Source: Euglena gracilis (lineage: Eukaryota; Euglenida; Euglenophyceae; Euglenales). Taken from it: a DNA stretch of 64,000 nt. Numbering within the stretch: position 1 is the stretch's first letter; each line of letters begins with the position of its first letter. Positions 23,501 through 30,500 of this stretch are shown here, piece after piece. The translations under genes were made by a program, and so were the position numbers. The stretch lies in assembly GCA_039621445.1 (NCBI GenBank), contig CP154956.1, positions 72,290,914 to 72,354,913 of the forward strand, written 5' to 3'. The notes beneath the pieces are model-generated. The model saw nothing but the letters and a program-made list of their open reading frames with translations, was not told the DNA's origin and made no database searches.

Positions 23501-25982
23501 GCCTTCGGCGCATGAAAATTTTTTTTCTCCAGACCCAAATGCTCAATTAAGGGGGTGGGGTCAAATAAAGGGGGGGGGGTATTTCCTTCACTGTTGCAAC
23601 CATGAAGGAGCCGCCAGGACCTCGCCATGCTTTTCCTATTCAAGTTGGTTGACAGGAAGGGTCCATATTTCTACACACAAATTTGTGGCTGAGCGCAGAT
23701 TTCAGCCTGAAAACGTGTTCAGGGGGCCCCCTTTGGGGGCCCCCCTGCCATTTGTTTAAAAACGTGTTCGGAGCCCGCCAAATGCCTGCCCTGAAATTCT
23801 TGGTCATGGTTCACGCCATAGTCAAAAACGCGACAATGTGAAATTCGGACCGAATAAAAGGTGCCCTAATGGAAAACGTGCCTTACCACAGATGCCCTGA
23901 TGGAAAACGTGTCATTGCCACAGATGCCCTAATGGAAAACGTGTCATTGCCACAGATGCCTCAATGGAAAACGTGTCACCCCCCCTTTTCCCCCCTTTTT
24001 TCCCTCACAGCCCTCCCACTGTGGCTAAACGCACGGCAAACTTTGTGAATGGTCTTTTGCCACCTCCCCTTCCTGGCTGCTGTCGCGGTATACCAGCAAG
24101 ATGCCAAAGAAGCCGAAGGTTGACCCCCTTCATGACACCTTGCTGGCACAGGGCAACACGAAGAAAAAGTCTGGCTCCGTAGGTGCAGAACTTGCTGCTG
24201 TTGCAACTGTTTGGAGTTCGCCAAACAGTGTCAACATCGGCAAGCCTCTTGTCTTGAGCTGGATGATTTCTTTGTTGCCTGGACGGGATGGGAGCTGGAA
24301 CCCAGCCTGTTGTTCGATGAGGCGAGTGTCATTGAACAATGTGTGGCTCAACGTGCGCAGCAGTCGGGAAGTATGTTCGTTTCAGGGAATCGTCCGGCAA
24401 CCTCTTTTCACACATATGTGGCATTCCGTAAAACAGAGCGCCAATTCCCCCCCCCCCCCCCCCCCCCCCGACCAACCCCCTCTGCCTCGTGCTGTGTCCC
24501 GACTGCCTATAAAATAGGAGAAATGTGGTTTTTGTGGTGTTGCCATTCCCAAAAATCCAAATCGTGTGGAGCTGAGGAAAGTGGTGCGTGACGCCTGCGG
24601 TTTGGCACACCATTTTCATTGCCAAGGTTTGTGGCGGCCACCAAAGTATGGCTCTTTTTTGTGTAAAGCGTGTCGTCTTCCGTGACAGCTAACACTCTCT
24701 GTCGTATTGCTCAAAGGCAACCTCTGGCCGTTTCTTGTGTTGTAGAGTGCCCCCCTAGACCTACCTAGTCTAGTCTAGTCTAGGATAGAGGACCACCCGG
24801 CCTCTCAACTCTCGCCGAATCTTCATGACAGCAATTTTTTGATTACCACATAGTCCTAATGGAAAACGTGTCATTGCCACAGATGCCGTAATGGAAAACG
24901 TGTCATTGCCACAAATGCCCTAATGGAAAATGTGTTCATGACCACTAATTTCAGGGCAGGCATTTGGCGGGATGAACACGTTTTTTAAATTTTTCACCGA
25001 GGGGAAAATATATTTCTGAAATTTCATGAAATATTTCAAGTGAAATATTTCAATATTTTTTTCCGCCGCAATGCTGAGGGGGCGGGGCAACATTGGGGGG
25101 GTGGTATCGGCTCGGCAGTCCAACGGCTATCATGTTAGGGGGGGTCGACACGCCGTGGCAAGGGGTCCAGCTAGGGGGGGGGGGGAGGGGGGGTTTTGGC
25201 GTGGCGAGGGGTCCCGGATGGGGGGGGGGGAGGGGTGTGCCGACCCCCCTAGGTCCAAGGCTGCATGTGTTCGGTCTACGACCCATCAATAGTGTGGAAA
25301 ATTACAGCCAACACGTGAAATCATGGTCACTGAGCCCAAAATAATGGAAAAGCATGGCACACACGGTGCCCTTCACTCGTTAAAACACATAAATGCCCAC
25401 AATTTCTACACAAAAAAGGGTATTGCCACACCAAGTGTTGCAAGTAGCATAAACATCCGAGCATACTCCCATAATTTCCCACCCTCATCTTGGAATTCGG
25501 TTTGTTCAATCTGAAGGAACACATTTTGAATAGAGGGGAAAAGTGGCAACACATACGTATTCTTGACGGCTCTGAGCAAGCCAATGGAACACTTTGATGA
25601 ATAAACAAAGAACAAAAAGTGCAAGGATGGTGGCGTTCATGTGCTCACGGAAGATTGTGAGTGCTAGGCAAGTAGTCGCAACATAATAGAAAGTTTGCTC
25701 GAATGCTTTCTGAGTGAAACAACAAATGAAAATCTGTTGGTTATTGCACAAAAATACCTCAACTTCCCGTGGTTTCAATTCACCAAGGAAGAACCATCGC
25801 AAAAATTGTCCAAACATGAAAAGCAACACAATTGCGGCATTGTACAAGGCAACACGGCCAACTTTTGAAGTTGTCAAACTGACCACTGTGGTGTAGAACT
25901 GCTGATTGATGTACGCCTCCTTTCCGATGATGAGTGAGACGCCAATCAAACTTGCAAAGCAATAGAAATGAAACTTGAACAT
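2260..25982 (-). CDS. HRD1: HRD1/SYVN1-type ER membrane E3 ubiquitin ligase, nine exons
   Basis: HRD1 is the RING ligase of ER-associated degradation; it sits in the ER membrane and ubiquitinates misfolded proteins as they are retrotranslocated. I assembled nine exons: 25758-25982, 25557-25709, 25432-25510, 22503-22588, 20457-20574, 10524-10722, 5334-5462, 3729-4007 and 2260-2443. They sum to 1452 nt, exactly 484 codons including TGA, and every junction keeps phase. The 483-aa product is close to plant Hrd1 (about 490 aa). Residues 1-280 are hydrophobic multi-pass sequence aligning with the HRD1 membrane domain (FYTTVVSLTTSK, CLALTIFR, FHWLAQ, YGIPIHLVREL). The RING-H2 finger is C302, C305, C318, H320, H323, C326, C337, C340. 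The tail is Ala/Pro/Gln-rich. Family similarity is closest to plant HRD1 by eye. Exons 1-3 and 6-8 are secure; exons 4, 5 and 9 rest on phase and weaker similarity. Six introns exceed 1 kb and two are 46 and 48 nt. Confidence 0.9.
2444..3728 (-). other. HRD1 intron 8
   Basis: 1285 nt. It holds two blocks of the repeated word TCTTATTTTGGGGG (2560-2660) and, in the other orientation, AAATAAGACCCCC (2990-3070). I see no coding signal. Confidence 0.55.
3729..4007 (-). CDS. HRD1: HRD1 exon 8, end of RING and Ala/Pro/Gln-rich tail
   Basis: After acceptor TTTGTTTGCAG the exon completes Trp330 and encodes MERNNKCPYCNKQTLL, giving the last CxxC of the RING. It continues with PVVQPQPAPAPVDAAEAGGG, a Lys-rich patch and a Gln/Leu run. 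Donor GTGTGT at 3728 keeps phase with exon 9. Without splicing the frame would end at 3656. Confidence 0.85.
4008..5333 (-). other. HRD1 intron 7
   Basis: 1326 nt with C-rich spacers at 4360-4490 and no coding signal or recognisable mobile element. Confidence 0.65.
5334..5462 (-). CDS. HRD1: HRD1 exon 7, first six RING ligands
   Basis: The exon opens with RYPNATDEEIARDPQ, the HRD1 family signature before the RING, then CIICYDDM, LPCGHIFHKHC and LKSW. Acceptor TTCACAG, donor GTGTGC after TCCTG; the Trp codon is split across the next intron. The last two zinc ligands lie in exon 8. Confidence 0.95.
5985..6205. repeat. C-tract repeat with the word AAATAACAC
   Basis: The word CAAATAACACC is repeated several times between runs of 7-13 C. 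The block closes with the reverse complement GGTGTGTTATTTGGGG, so the ends form an inverted repeat. Confidence 0.7.
6395..6760. repeat. Dispersed repeat, copy 1 (GTCGAC flanked by poly-G/poly-C)
   Basis: It begins CAGAACGGGAAGGCCTGGTG, runs through GTCGACCCCCC, then TTTTCACCAATTTCG and TTTTACTGACATTTTTTC. The same ~350 bp recurs at 13028-13390. Related short blocks with the poly-G/GTCGAC/poly-C core lie at 6895-7045, 27735-27900, 39245-39480 and 53130-53240. Confidence 0.75.
7270..8020. repeat. Degenerate tandem repeat of roughly 100 bp
   Basis: Variants of a unit containing CACAGCGGTGGGATTTCAT, GATGTGGGAG and GAGCTGTCA recur about six to seven times with heavy divergence. The region has no long open frame. 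Confidence 0.5.
8255..8640. repeat. GGTCCTGGGGGG tandem arrays in two blocks
   Basis: About eight units at 8255-8355 and about seven at 8535-8640 flank a GC-rich palindrome near 8470-8500 containing GGGCGCCGAAGGCGCCCG. The long Gly/Pro-rich open frames here come from the repeat. Confidence 0.85.
9350..9680. repeat. GCGCA palindromic iterons
   Basis: Near-perfect palindromes such as CATTGCGCACTTGCGCAATG recur at about 9478, 9528 and 9630, with partial copies between. The same word type occurs inside the transposon at 12407-13735 and at 46.2 and 48 kb, so this may be a relic of that family. Confidence 0.6.
10524..10722 (-). CDS. HRD1: HRD1 exon 6, last membrane segment
   Basis: Acceptor CTTAAACAG, donor GTTTGT. 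It encodes KYKFYLEIFSDLLQCLLYMA, then FYGIPIHLVRELF and a basic stretch leading to the RING. This is one of the most conserved parts of plant-type HRD1. It sits alone between introns of 9.7 and 5.1 kb. Confidence 0.93.
11265..11680. repeat. C-tract repeat with words GAATAGTGCC and GAATAGAAGC
   Basis: The words GAATAGTGCCCC and GAATAGAAGCCCC alternate with C runs of 6-11 in two blocks (11265-11350 and 11585-11660). The block ends in the palindrome GAAGCCCCCGGGGGCTTC. Confidence 0.75.
11682..11726. repeat. Interstitial telomere-like run (CCCTAA)n
   Basis: Four to five CCCTAA units with small irregularities follow directly on the C-tract element. The run is too short and too internal to be a chromosome end. 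CCCTAA-like runs also occur inside the miniature elements at 54.9-56.3 kb. Confidence 0.7.
12407..13735. mobile_element. Non-autonomous DNA transposon, 1329 bp, 5-bp target duplication
   Basis: The ends are inverted repeats of at least 20 bp: CTTAGGCGGCCGGATTCGCA at 12407-12426 and its exact complement ending at 13735; similarity runs about 6 bp further. The flanks are TTGAA (12402-12406) and TTGAA (13736-13740), a clean 5-bp duplication. The interior has GCGCAAATGCGCGCA-type palindromes (12805-12930) but no long protein. A second repeat family is nested at about 13028-13390. A second, incomplete copy lies inverted at about 47840-48666. The superfamily is unclear: 5-bp duplications occur in Transib and Ginger elements, but these ends match neither that I know of. 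Confidence 0.9.
13028..13390. repeat. Dispersed repeat, copy 2, nested in the 1.3-kb transposon
   Basis: Same sequence and orientation as 6395-6760, starting CAGAACGGGAAGGCCTGGTG and ending near TTGGACTTTCAATAGC. It lies inside the transposon interior, so it arrived after that element or was captured by it. Confidence 0.75.
13741..15600. other. Intronic stretch without gene
   Basis: A (CA) run lies at 13806-13825. The word GCATGCACGGCATGC forms a repeated palindrome at 15090-15135. No coding frame with support. Confidence 0.5.
15600..16040 (+). other. Unrecognised coding-like stretch
   Basis: The plus strand has a run of ordinary, non-repetitive codons (for example KWNKRMVWHQLADDVYQRNQ near 15940-16000) ending in TGA at about 16036. 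I do not recognise a family. Its position just upstream of a recombinase-type fragment suggests part of the same decayed element, but this is inference. Confidence 0.25.
16440..16860 (+). pseudogene. Diverged C-terminal fragment of the tyrosine recombinase-PHD element
   Basis: The plus strand encodes ARKAAKWSAHLNWHVDPAPE, then ATLNQILSTVPSVFPPA, matching ARNIARWSA and ALNQDLSAVPSLFPTA of the copy at 33.4-33.7 kb. It continues with a zinc-finger start (MCPRCGV, like KCGFCGV) and a LLCASC in a shifted frame near 16815, like SFLCKAC. It is therefore an older relative of the 23.7-35.7 kb family, with frames broken and no palindrome or inverted repeats visible. Confidence 0.55.
17418..17556. repeat. 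Poly-A tract, about 140 nt
   Basis: Almost pure A with a few interruptions. It could be the tail of a retroposed sequence on the plus strand, but nothing upstream is recognisable, so it is equally likely a simple repeat. Confidence 0.85.
17993..18484. mobile_element. hAT-type miniature element, 492 bp, 8-bp target duplication
   Basis: The ends are CAGGGGTTTTCTTAA and TTAAGAAAACCCCTG. The flanks are CTTGCGAG at 17985-17992 and again at 18485-18492, an exact 8-bp duplication as expected for hAT. The interior has GCTGCTGGCTGGA repeats on both sides and poly-G/C tracts, and no transposase. Confidence 0.92.
19465..19690. repeat. C-tract repeat with words AATAGAAGC and GGTGCGCTT
   Basis: It starts AAACCCCC...AATAGAAGCACGGG and repeats GGTGCGCTT and TATTTGGACCCTGC, ending GAGCTTCTATTAGGGGGG. 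Pieces of the same repeat lie at 22050-22180 and on both sides of the hAT-type element at 39665-40117. Confidence 0.65.
20457..20574 (-). CDS. HRD1: HRD1 exon 5 (tentative)
   Basis: This 118-nt stretch gives ASLLKFEIMS...LDISRDG...SSQNLQ and ends at donor GTTCAC with phase 1, exactly what exon 6 needs. It supplies the sixth membrane segment and following loop, with Asp and Gly placed as in plant HRD1. The acceptor (CACAAG) lacks a pyrimidine tract, so its start could differ by a few codons. Confidence 0.6.
20575..22502 (-). other. HRD1 intron 4
   Basis: 1928 nt. It holds short tandem variants of ATCTTGGGGCCAATTTGGTG (20680-20810), a fold-back at 21717-21900 and a block of the 19.5-kb repeat at 22050-22180. 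No exon is visible. Confidence 0.55.
21717..21900. repeat. Fold-back repeat AAACCGTGTTTGGGCC
   Basis: AAACCGTGTTTGGGCC at 21717 is answered by GCCCAAACACGGTTT at about 21764. A second outer arm, GGCCCAAACACAG, lies near 21885, after a GC palindrome with CCGCGGCACCGAAGGCGCCG. The same structure occurs at 30101-30555, where a miniature element has landed inside it. Confidence 0.7.
22503..22588 (-). CDS. HRD1: HRD1 exon 4
   Basis: Acceptor TTTTGCAG at 22589-22596, donor GTTTGC at 22502. The 86-nt exon restores phase after exon 3 and encodes SVDITMSIWYIW...NGPSVRLLLALE. It aligns without gaps to the HRD1 stretch ending RGASVQLVFGFE in animals, including the shared Asp. It codes one membrane segment and the conserved G-S-V loop. 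Confidence 0.8.
23375..23580. repeat. G-tract repeat with the word TCAAATAAGG
   Basis: TCAAATAAGGGGGGG is repeated, with complementary CCCTTTATTTGAGCAC at the left end, giving an inverted arrangement. Confidence 0.65.
23677..24989 (+). mobile_element. Recombinase-PHD element, copy A (internally deleted)
   Basis: A truncated form of the family palindrome (23677-23754) precedes the left inverted repeat at 23755 (TTTAAAAACGTGTTC, GCCCGCCAAATGCCTGCC). Three to four 32-nt units (ATGGAAAACGTGTCATTGCC plus ACAGATGCC) lie at 23866-23978. The coding part begins in recombinase N-terminal sequence (AKRTANFVNGLLPPP) and jumps, at a C tract near 24450-24470, straight to the PHD finger (24510-24690). Two more 32-nt units follow, and the right inverted repeat ends at 24989. 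The catalytic domain is absent and frames are shifted, so this copy is non-autonomous. Confidence 0.85.
25432..25982 (-). CDS. HRD1: HRD1 exons 1-3 with two tiny introns
   Basis: Exon 1 (25758-25982) starts at ATG and encodes 75 aa that align with the HRD1 amino end. Exon 2 (25557-25709) encodes 51 aa ending in HWLAQSRQEY. Exon 3 (25432-25510) encodes IEQTEFQ...MLLATL. The introns are 25710-25757 (48 nt, GTATTT...CTCAG) and 25511-25556 (46 nt, GTATGT...TTCAG). The first is in frame and has no stop, so a simple ORF reads through it. Exon 3 leaves with phase 1 at donor GTGTGG. Confidence 0.92.
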
Positions 25983-27064
25983 TCCTTTGAAGAGGGAAAG
26001 AGGAAGAGCAAAAAAAACATACTGAAAATGTGATGGTCGATGCAACAAAATTCCAAAATGCACCTGAATTTTTCTGGAAGGTGTTTGTTGGAAGTTGTTT
26101 GTTTGTTTGTTTGTTGTGTTTTTTTTGCCGCCCTGGACCACACAAGACACAAGACCTGAAAACAGGCAAAAAGGCTGAAAAAAATGAAAAAATGAACATA
26201 TCCTTTTGGTGAGCCTTGCTTGCAGAAGTCCCCCCCCATTGGACCCAAAATAGTGTCGAAAACCCCCCTTTGGAGTCATTGGGGGTGGTGCGGGTCACGG
26301 GGGGGTCACGGGGGGGTCACGGGGGGGGGGGGTCACGGGGGAAGTATGCCACTTTGGAGGTAGTCGGGAGGCAACATCCATGATGTTGCATCCCATCACG
26401 AGAAGGGCAGAACGCATTCTGAAATCGGTGACTTTCGAGTCAAAAAAGTGGCCATTTTTGAACAAAAAAAAATGCCTTTGGGCCTTGTTTTTTTTTTGAA
26501 GCAAAAAAAACACGCTTTTTTAAAAATAAAAAAAACGTCATGGAGGGTTTGGGAGATAATGTTTGAACGCTTTTTTTTAACTCTGCAGCTTCGTAGTCCG
26601 GCTGGCTTTCACATATTCCATCAATTTGGTGTATGAAGGGTTTGGAAAAACTGAAAAAAATGTCACGAGGAGGAGGGCTTAACTGAAAGGCTTAGATTTG
26701 CCGAGGAGGAGGGCTAAACTGAAGGGCTTAGATTTGCTAAGAAAAAAAAATCTTTCGGAGGGTGCGAGGGAGGTCTGAGGTTTTTAACTTTAAATATGTC
26801 CGAAGTTTTGAGGCATTGATGATGACATCCTCCTAGTCGTCGCTGGTCTTGGTCTGATGTTTGGAGATATCCCATGGTATGTTTGCCCCTAGGTTGGGAG
26901 CGGTTGGAACCCTTTGCGCAATCCGTGAACGTTCCTTTTGAAGTAGCGAGAAACCTCGCGAATAGTTTCTTGGTGAAACAGTTGCCCTCCTTAGATTAGG
27001 TAGGCATGACTTGGGGTGTGTATTCCTCGAAAGAGGCATACACAAAATTGGCAATATATTCCAG
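25983..27064. promoter_or_regulatory. Shared upstream region between HRD1 and the RRM gene
   Basis: The HRD1 start codon (25982, minus) and the first recognised RRM exon (27065, plus) diverge from this 1.08-kb interval. It holds the 5' UTRs, the missing first exon of the RRM gene and probably both promoters. GGTCACGGGGG repeats lie at 26295-26345 and two AGGAGGAGGGCTAAACTGAA-like units at 26670-26740. I see no clear TATA box. Confidence 0.4.
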
Positions 27065-27594
27065 GTAAGTACTTCATCGGTGGCCTGTCAAGGGACACGA
27101 CGTCAGGTCTGCTTCCTCTCAATCCTGGGCAGTCTACATCTCCTTCTTCAGCATCTTTGAAAGCATATTTTGAACTTTTTGGAGAATTATCTGATGCGGT
27201 GGTGATGACAAAGGACGGCCGAAGCAGGGGTTTCGGTTTTGTGACTTTTGCAAATCCAGCAGCTGTTCCGCCAAACTTTGTCACCTCAATGCACGTCGTT
27301 GATGGGAAACAGGTGCAAGAAGTCTCCAAATTTGAAAAAAAAACTTGCCAGCTTGTCTTCAGGTAGATGTGAAAAATGCAATTCCAGAAGAAGAACTTCA
27401 GGCATCAACCGGAGTTAAAAAGTTGTTCATCGGAGGGCTGACGGCAACAACAACAAGAGGTTTAGCCCAGCCCTCATGGTTCCCGCTTCTTTTTCAACTT
27501 CTCAGAACATCTGGAGCAGCACTTTGGACAATTTGGTGTTCTCACTGACGCTGTTGTCATGGAAACAAACGGTCGGCCACGTGGCTTTGGCTTT
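27065..27594 (+). CDS. RRM gene exons for RRM1 and the first half of RRM2
   Basis: Four exons are separated by introns of 45 nt (27107-27151), 50 nt (27313-27362) and 46 nt (27460-27505), all GT-AG. They encode KYFIGGLSRDTTS, SLKAYFELFGELSDAVVM, RGFGFVTFANPAAV, MHVVDGKQVDVKNAIPEEE, VKKLFIGGLTATTTRE and HLEQHFGQFGVLTDAVVM, then RPRGFGF. The frame stays open past 27594 (LQGCTSARE...), but that sequence does not match an RRM. Confidence 0.9.
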
Positions 27595-30500
27595 CTCCAA
27601 GGTTGTACTTCTGCGAGAGAGAATGCAACACTTGCTTACTTGCCCAGACAGCAAGGCCGACCCCACCCTGGGCGGGGGCTGCTGACGGGCAAGGTGCCCA
27701 GGTCCGACCCCACTGGGTTGGGGGGGGGGCAGGGCAGTAGGGGAATCAGCCAAACAGCCAGGGTGAGGGGGGTTCGACCACCCCCTCCCCCACCACCTCT
27801 TCCCGTATTTCCAGAAACACCAATTTTCGACCCCAAATTCGGTACCAGAAAAAATTGTTCAAAAAATCTGTGAAAATGCTGTGGTGGGTGGGGGGGTCGA
27901 CACCTAATTTTAAGCCACCTAATTTTAAGCCAGCCTGTAAAACAGGAGAAATGTGGTTTTTGTGGTGTTGCCATTCCCAAAAATCCAAATCGTGTGGAGC
28001 TGAGGAAAGTGGTGCGTGACGCCTGCAGTTTGGCATACCATTTTCATTGCCAAGGTTTGTGGCGGCCACCAAAGTATGGCTCTTTTTTGTGTAAAGCGTG
28101 TCGTCTTCCGTGACGGCTAACACTCCCTGTCGTATTGCTCAAAGGCAACCTCTGGCCGTTTCTTGTGTTGTAGAGTGTCCCCCTTGAGGACCACCCGGCC
28201 TCTCAACCTCTCGCCGAATTTTCATGACAGCGAATTTTTGATTGCCACAGATGCCCTAATGGAAAACGTGTCATTGCCACAGATGCACTAATGGAAAATG
28301 TGTTCATGACCATGAATTTCAGGGCAGGCATTTGGCGGGCTGAACACACAGATGGCACAGCGACAGATGGCCACAGTTATTTTCAGCGATTGTGTGTTCC
28401 AAAATTTGACATCTTTATTTGTGAAATCCCACACCTCAGGTGCAATACAGCATATCAATCGAAATCTCTCCCCAAGACCTTTCACTTGGTACCCTCAGAA
28501 CTCAGCCACACTGCATAGCGCCCTGAAAATCGCCAATCCCATGTTCCGACCCTTTTCGCAAATTCCAAAATCCACTGTTCACTTGCCATGTTGCCCCTTG
28601 ATCGATAGCCCTTCTCAAGGGCTTTCAGCAGATGGCTTTAGATTTCAGCCATGCTGCGTGGCGCTCTATTTCAGAAATTGGCCAAATTTGGCCAAATAGG
28701 AATTGCTCCACAAAATACCGCAATTTCTGGCCAAATACCCCCCAAAAACTGCTCAGATATGATTGCCACATGTCTACAAACAGGCAGACGACCTTTTTTT
28801 TTGGACACTTTTTGGCAACCTTTTTATTTTGACAAAATTTTGCGCCGAACCAACGTTCAGAACGCCGGTTCGGGTGAAGGGGGGTTGGTACACCCCTCCC
28901 CCCCCTCTCCGAGGCCCTCGCAACGCCATTTACCCCCCCCCCCCAGCCGGACCCCTCGCCACGCCACCGGCGATTTTCGGAGATTTTTTGAACAAAAATT
29001 TTGTTGGAAAACCATGGTACACCTCCTCCCCCCCCGTCGCCGCCCCTCGCAGCCCCCCCTACCCCCCCTCCCCACACCCTATCGGAACGCCGGTTCAGGC
29101 GTGAAGCCAGAGCCCCAATACACAGTTTCAAAAGGAATTCGGGCTGATTTGGTCAGTCAATATCCATTCAGGTGCCCGTTACGGGCCCCAGACGGTAGAC
29201 CGGGGGGTCGATCGACTACCCAGAACCCCCCCCCAGTCTAATGTGTACATCAAAAAAGGGGGAGGTTCTGTCCTGAACCCGGCGCCCCCGCGGGGACGCA
29301 AACTGGTGCCCCCCCCCCTGTTTAAAGCGGCGCTTTAGGGACGCCGGGTTCAGGACAGAACCGCCATCCCCAACCTTCGGTCATCTTAGGACCAATCTCC
29401 GACCACTGATCTGAAATGTCACGCTACTTTGCAATTCGCCAAATTCCGATGATGGCGAGCGCATCTCTGGCTGTCAATTGTTCAGGTACAAATTCACCCC
29501 TTAATTGAAAGACGACTGACTGGTCATCACCACCAAATTCAGCCACGCCTAGGAAATCCTAATTGCACAATTCTTGTAACCCCCCCCCCCCAATAAGTGC
29601 GCAGTGCCCTGATAAGTGCGCACCCTTAAGGGTCCGAAACTACCTCCCTAAAAAGTGCGCACCCCCCAAAGGAGAAATCACTGTCGCATCTCAGGTCGGA
29701 AAGCATCCTTCTCAGATCAAACATTTCTATCGTCCAAGCCCAAATTTGACACATTTGAGACATAATCACTTGACTCATAGCTTAAAAACGTGTTCAGCCC
29801 GCCAAATGCCTGCCCTGAAATTCGTGGTCATGAACACGTTTTCAATGAGGGCATTTGTGGCAATGACACGTTTTCCATTAAGGCATCTGTGTTCAGGCAC
29901 GTTTTCCATTAGGGCATCTGTGGCAACCCCGAGCAAGAAGCAAAAATCGCTGTCATGAAAAATCGGCGTGCGGTTGAGAGGCCCTCAACGGGTGAGGCGG
30001 GTCGGGGGCACTCTACAACACGACAGAAGGCTAGGTTGCCTTGGAGCACAACGACAGGGAGTGGCGGACATCACGGCACACGACACGCTTTACACAAAGA
30101 AACCGTGTTTGGGCCGATTTCGAGACTTTAGAAGTCTTAAATCTTCGCCCAAAACACGGTTTCAAACAAGAGGGCCCAGGGGCGACCGCGCCTTCGGCAC
30201 CGCGGTCCCCGCCCCTGGGCTCCCCCTAACTCTTGGCCCAAACCAGGGGTTTTTTTAAGACCGGGGGGGGGGACGGGGGTTCTCCCCCCCCCACCAACCT
30301 CCTGGGGGGGGGGGGGCCGGGGGGGGGGGGGGGGGGGGGTCCCGGGGGACCCACACAAAAAAATGGCCGAAAAATCGCGAAAAGTGCTAAAAATAGAATT
30401 TTTTCGGCGCCTGCGGCGCCGAAAAGTATATCCCACCCCCCTCCGGGGGGGACCCCCCCAGGGGGGGGGGGGCTCGGCCGGGACCAACCCACCCTACCAC

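Larger units (their letters stand above)
22589..25431 (-). other. HRD1 intron 3
   Basis: 2843 nt. It contains C-tract words at 23375-23580 (CAAATAAGGGGGGG), copy A of the recombinase element (23677-24989) on the opposite strand to HRD1, and G-rich sequence at 25080-25260. Confidence 0.7.

Noticed and set aside
23866-23978. 32-nt repeats resembling a CRISPR array.
   Set aside because: Units are directly adjacent without spacers, the setting is eukaryotic, and they belong to a transposon end.
25105-25150. tRNA-like start (GGCTCGGCAGTCCAACGGCT).
   Set aside because: No B box, no cloverleaf and no anticodon arm follow; the sequence runs into G tracts.
25380-25431. Possible reading of TAG and TAA as Gln: HRD1 exon 3 continued past TAG, and the RT frame continues past TAA.
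   Set aside because: The donor GTGTGG at 25431 gives perfect phase and gap-free alignment with exon 4, so no readthrough is needed. No TAA or TAG occurs in frame in about 830 other host codons, and the DIRS copy also has a frameshift, so decay explains it.
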